A stretch of DNA of 64,000 nucleotides from Flavobacteriales bacterium. GTDB lineage: Bacteria > Bacteroidota > Bacteroidia > Flavobacteriales > Flavobacteriaceae. Positions within the stretch are counted from its first letter, which is position 1; each line of letters starts with the position of its first letter. The notes under the pieces are model-generated. The model had not been told where the DNA came from, ran no database searches, and saw only the letters and a list, made by a program, of their open reading frames with translations. Both the position numbers and the translations under genes were made by a program. The stretch spans positions 92,777 to 156,776 of the forward strand of contig JALWTX010000015.1 in NCBI GenBank assembly GCA_026993355.1. Direction: 5' to 3'. Of this stretch, positions 63,459-64,000 are shown one piece after another.

Positions 63459-63632
63459 ATTTACATTTTTTTTGAAGGTGAACAAATCACCTTGGATGAA
63501 TTTTGTTAATTTAAAAATGTAAATATGCGCTTATAGGCAAAAATGGTTTTGGTTTTACAAGGCTAAAATAAAGAAAAAAATTATAATAACAAGTTTTTGT
63601 TGTGAAAAATTAAAACTTTTTGCCAGAAAAAC

Positions 63633-63660
63633 AAAAGCCCTGCAAATATGCAAGGCTTTT
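63633..63660 (-). terminator. Terminator after sdhB
   Basis: An imperfect stem AAAAGCC/GGCTTTT with an inner TGCA/TGCA stem (63633-63660), 23 bp past the sdhB stop on the minus strand. Confidence 0.65.
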
Positions 63661-63683
63661 AGTAAAGATATAAAAATAAAGTG

Positions 63684-64000
63684 CTATTTGGTTTGCGCTA
63701 AAATAAATTCTTTGTTTAAGATAGCAATATTGCTTAAAGAAATTCCTTTAGGGCATTCTACTTCGCAAGCACCGGTATTGGTACAGCTACCAAAACCTTC
63801 GGCGTCCATGACTGCCACCATATCTTGCACACGCTTTGCGGCTTCGACCCGGCCTTGCGGCAATTGGGCAAATTGGGCCACTTTGGCTGAAACAAACAAC
63901 ATTGCCGAGGCGTTTTTACAAGTTGCCACACAAGCCCCGCAACCAATACAAGTAGCTGCATCAAAAGCATTGTCGGCATCTTTTTTAGGAATGGGAATGG
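63684..64000 (-). CDS. sdhB: Succinate dehydrogenase/fumarate reductase iron-sulfur subunit, C-terminal part (cut by window edge)
   Basis: C-terminal 105 residues of SdhB/FrdB, the subunit that carries electrons from the flavoprotein to quinone. The [4Fe-4S] motif [11 protein letters not shown] (63929 to about 63960, minus strand) and the second cluster region [16 protein letters not shown] are visible. The frame is open to the right edge, so the N-terminal 2Fe-2S domain lies outside. It ends at a terminator, making it the last gene of its operon. The start inside the window at 63929 is internal. Confidence 0.92.
   Translation of the reverse strand, partial: IPIPKKDADNAFDAATCIGCGACVATCKNASAMLFVSAKVAQFAQLPQGRVEAAKRVQDMVAVMDAEGFGSCTNTGACEVECPKGISLSNIAILNKEFILAQTK

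Overview
The window is an AT-rich chromosomal segment from a member of the Bacteroidota, most likely a flavobacterium-type organism. The evidence is the gliding/type IX secretion genes gldF and gldG, three proteins with type IX C-terminal sorting domains, a fused CcsBA cytochrome c synthase, an S46 dipeptidyl-peptidase, a long LepB, a WbqC-family protein and a DUF5683 protein. Many starts sit just downstream of the Bacteroidota -7 box TAnnTTTG, and Shine-Dalgarno sequences are mostly absent. I see no phage, intact insertion sequence, CRISPR array or rRNA. There is one tRNA, tRNA-Arg(CCU).

Layout. 0-7 kb: end of a 2-hydroxyacid dehydrogenase, a PhnA-like zinc protein, a small heat-shock protein, then a minus-strand operon M49 peptidase - gldF - iron alcohol dehydrogenase - gldG. 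7-16 kb: fabH, an OmpA-family protein, a minus-strand trio (DPP11-like peptidase, mono-haem cytochrome c, PilJ-like sensor-domain protein) and a DUF819 membrane protein. 16-25 kb: fused acyl-CoA mutase IcmF, PiT phosphate transporter, Maf, and a TPR histidine kinase with a LytTR response regulator. 25-31 kb: surface and secreted proteins, including an 1,094-residue protein with about thirty 15-residue repeats. 31-42 kb: dcyD-cobB, lpxK-punA, an FMN oxidoreductase, a subtilase, mnmA, an Idi-ManA fusion and DUF4395. 42-51.8 kb: tRNA-Arg, clpC, parA-parB-DUF5683, lepB, wbqC, a dipeptide epimerase and a transaldolase-family gene. 51.8-55 kb: ccsBA.

55-60.2 kb is an accessory stretch of low gene density. 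It holds two clusters of a dispersed palindromic repeat, a 217-bp imperfect palindrome, a toxin-antitoxin pair in which both genes are broken, an Rhs-type fragment and a type I restriction HsdR C-terminal fragment, both next to related hairpins, and one intact leucine-rich-repeat T9SS protein. It reads as a graveyard of defence and polymorphic-toxin genes. 60.2-64 kb returns to housekeeping genes: an AhpD-like peroxidase, DUF4268, DUF2007, Bcp, Nth, an ECF sigma factor with a 41-codon companion ORF, and the end of sdhB.

Most distinctive observations: the Idi-ManA fusion, the alcohol dehydrogenase lodged between gldF and gldG, the 15-residue-repeat surface protein, the DUF5683 gene whose only sensible start is AUA overlapping the parB stop, and the doubly inactivated toxin-antitoxin module.
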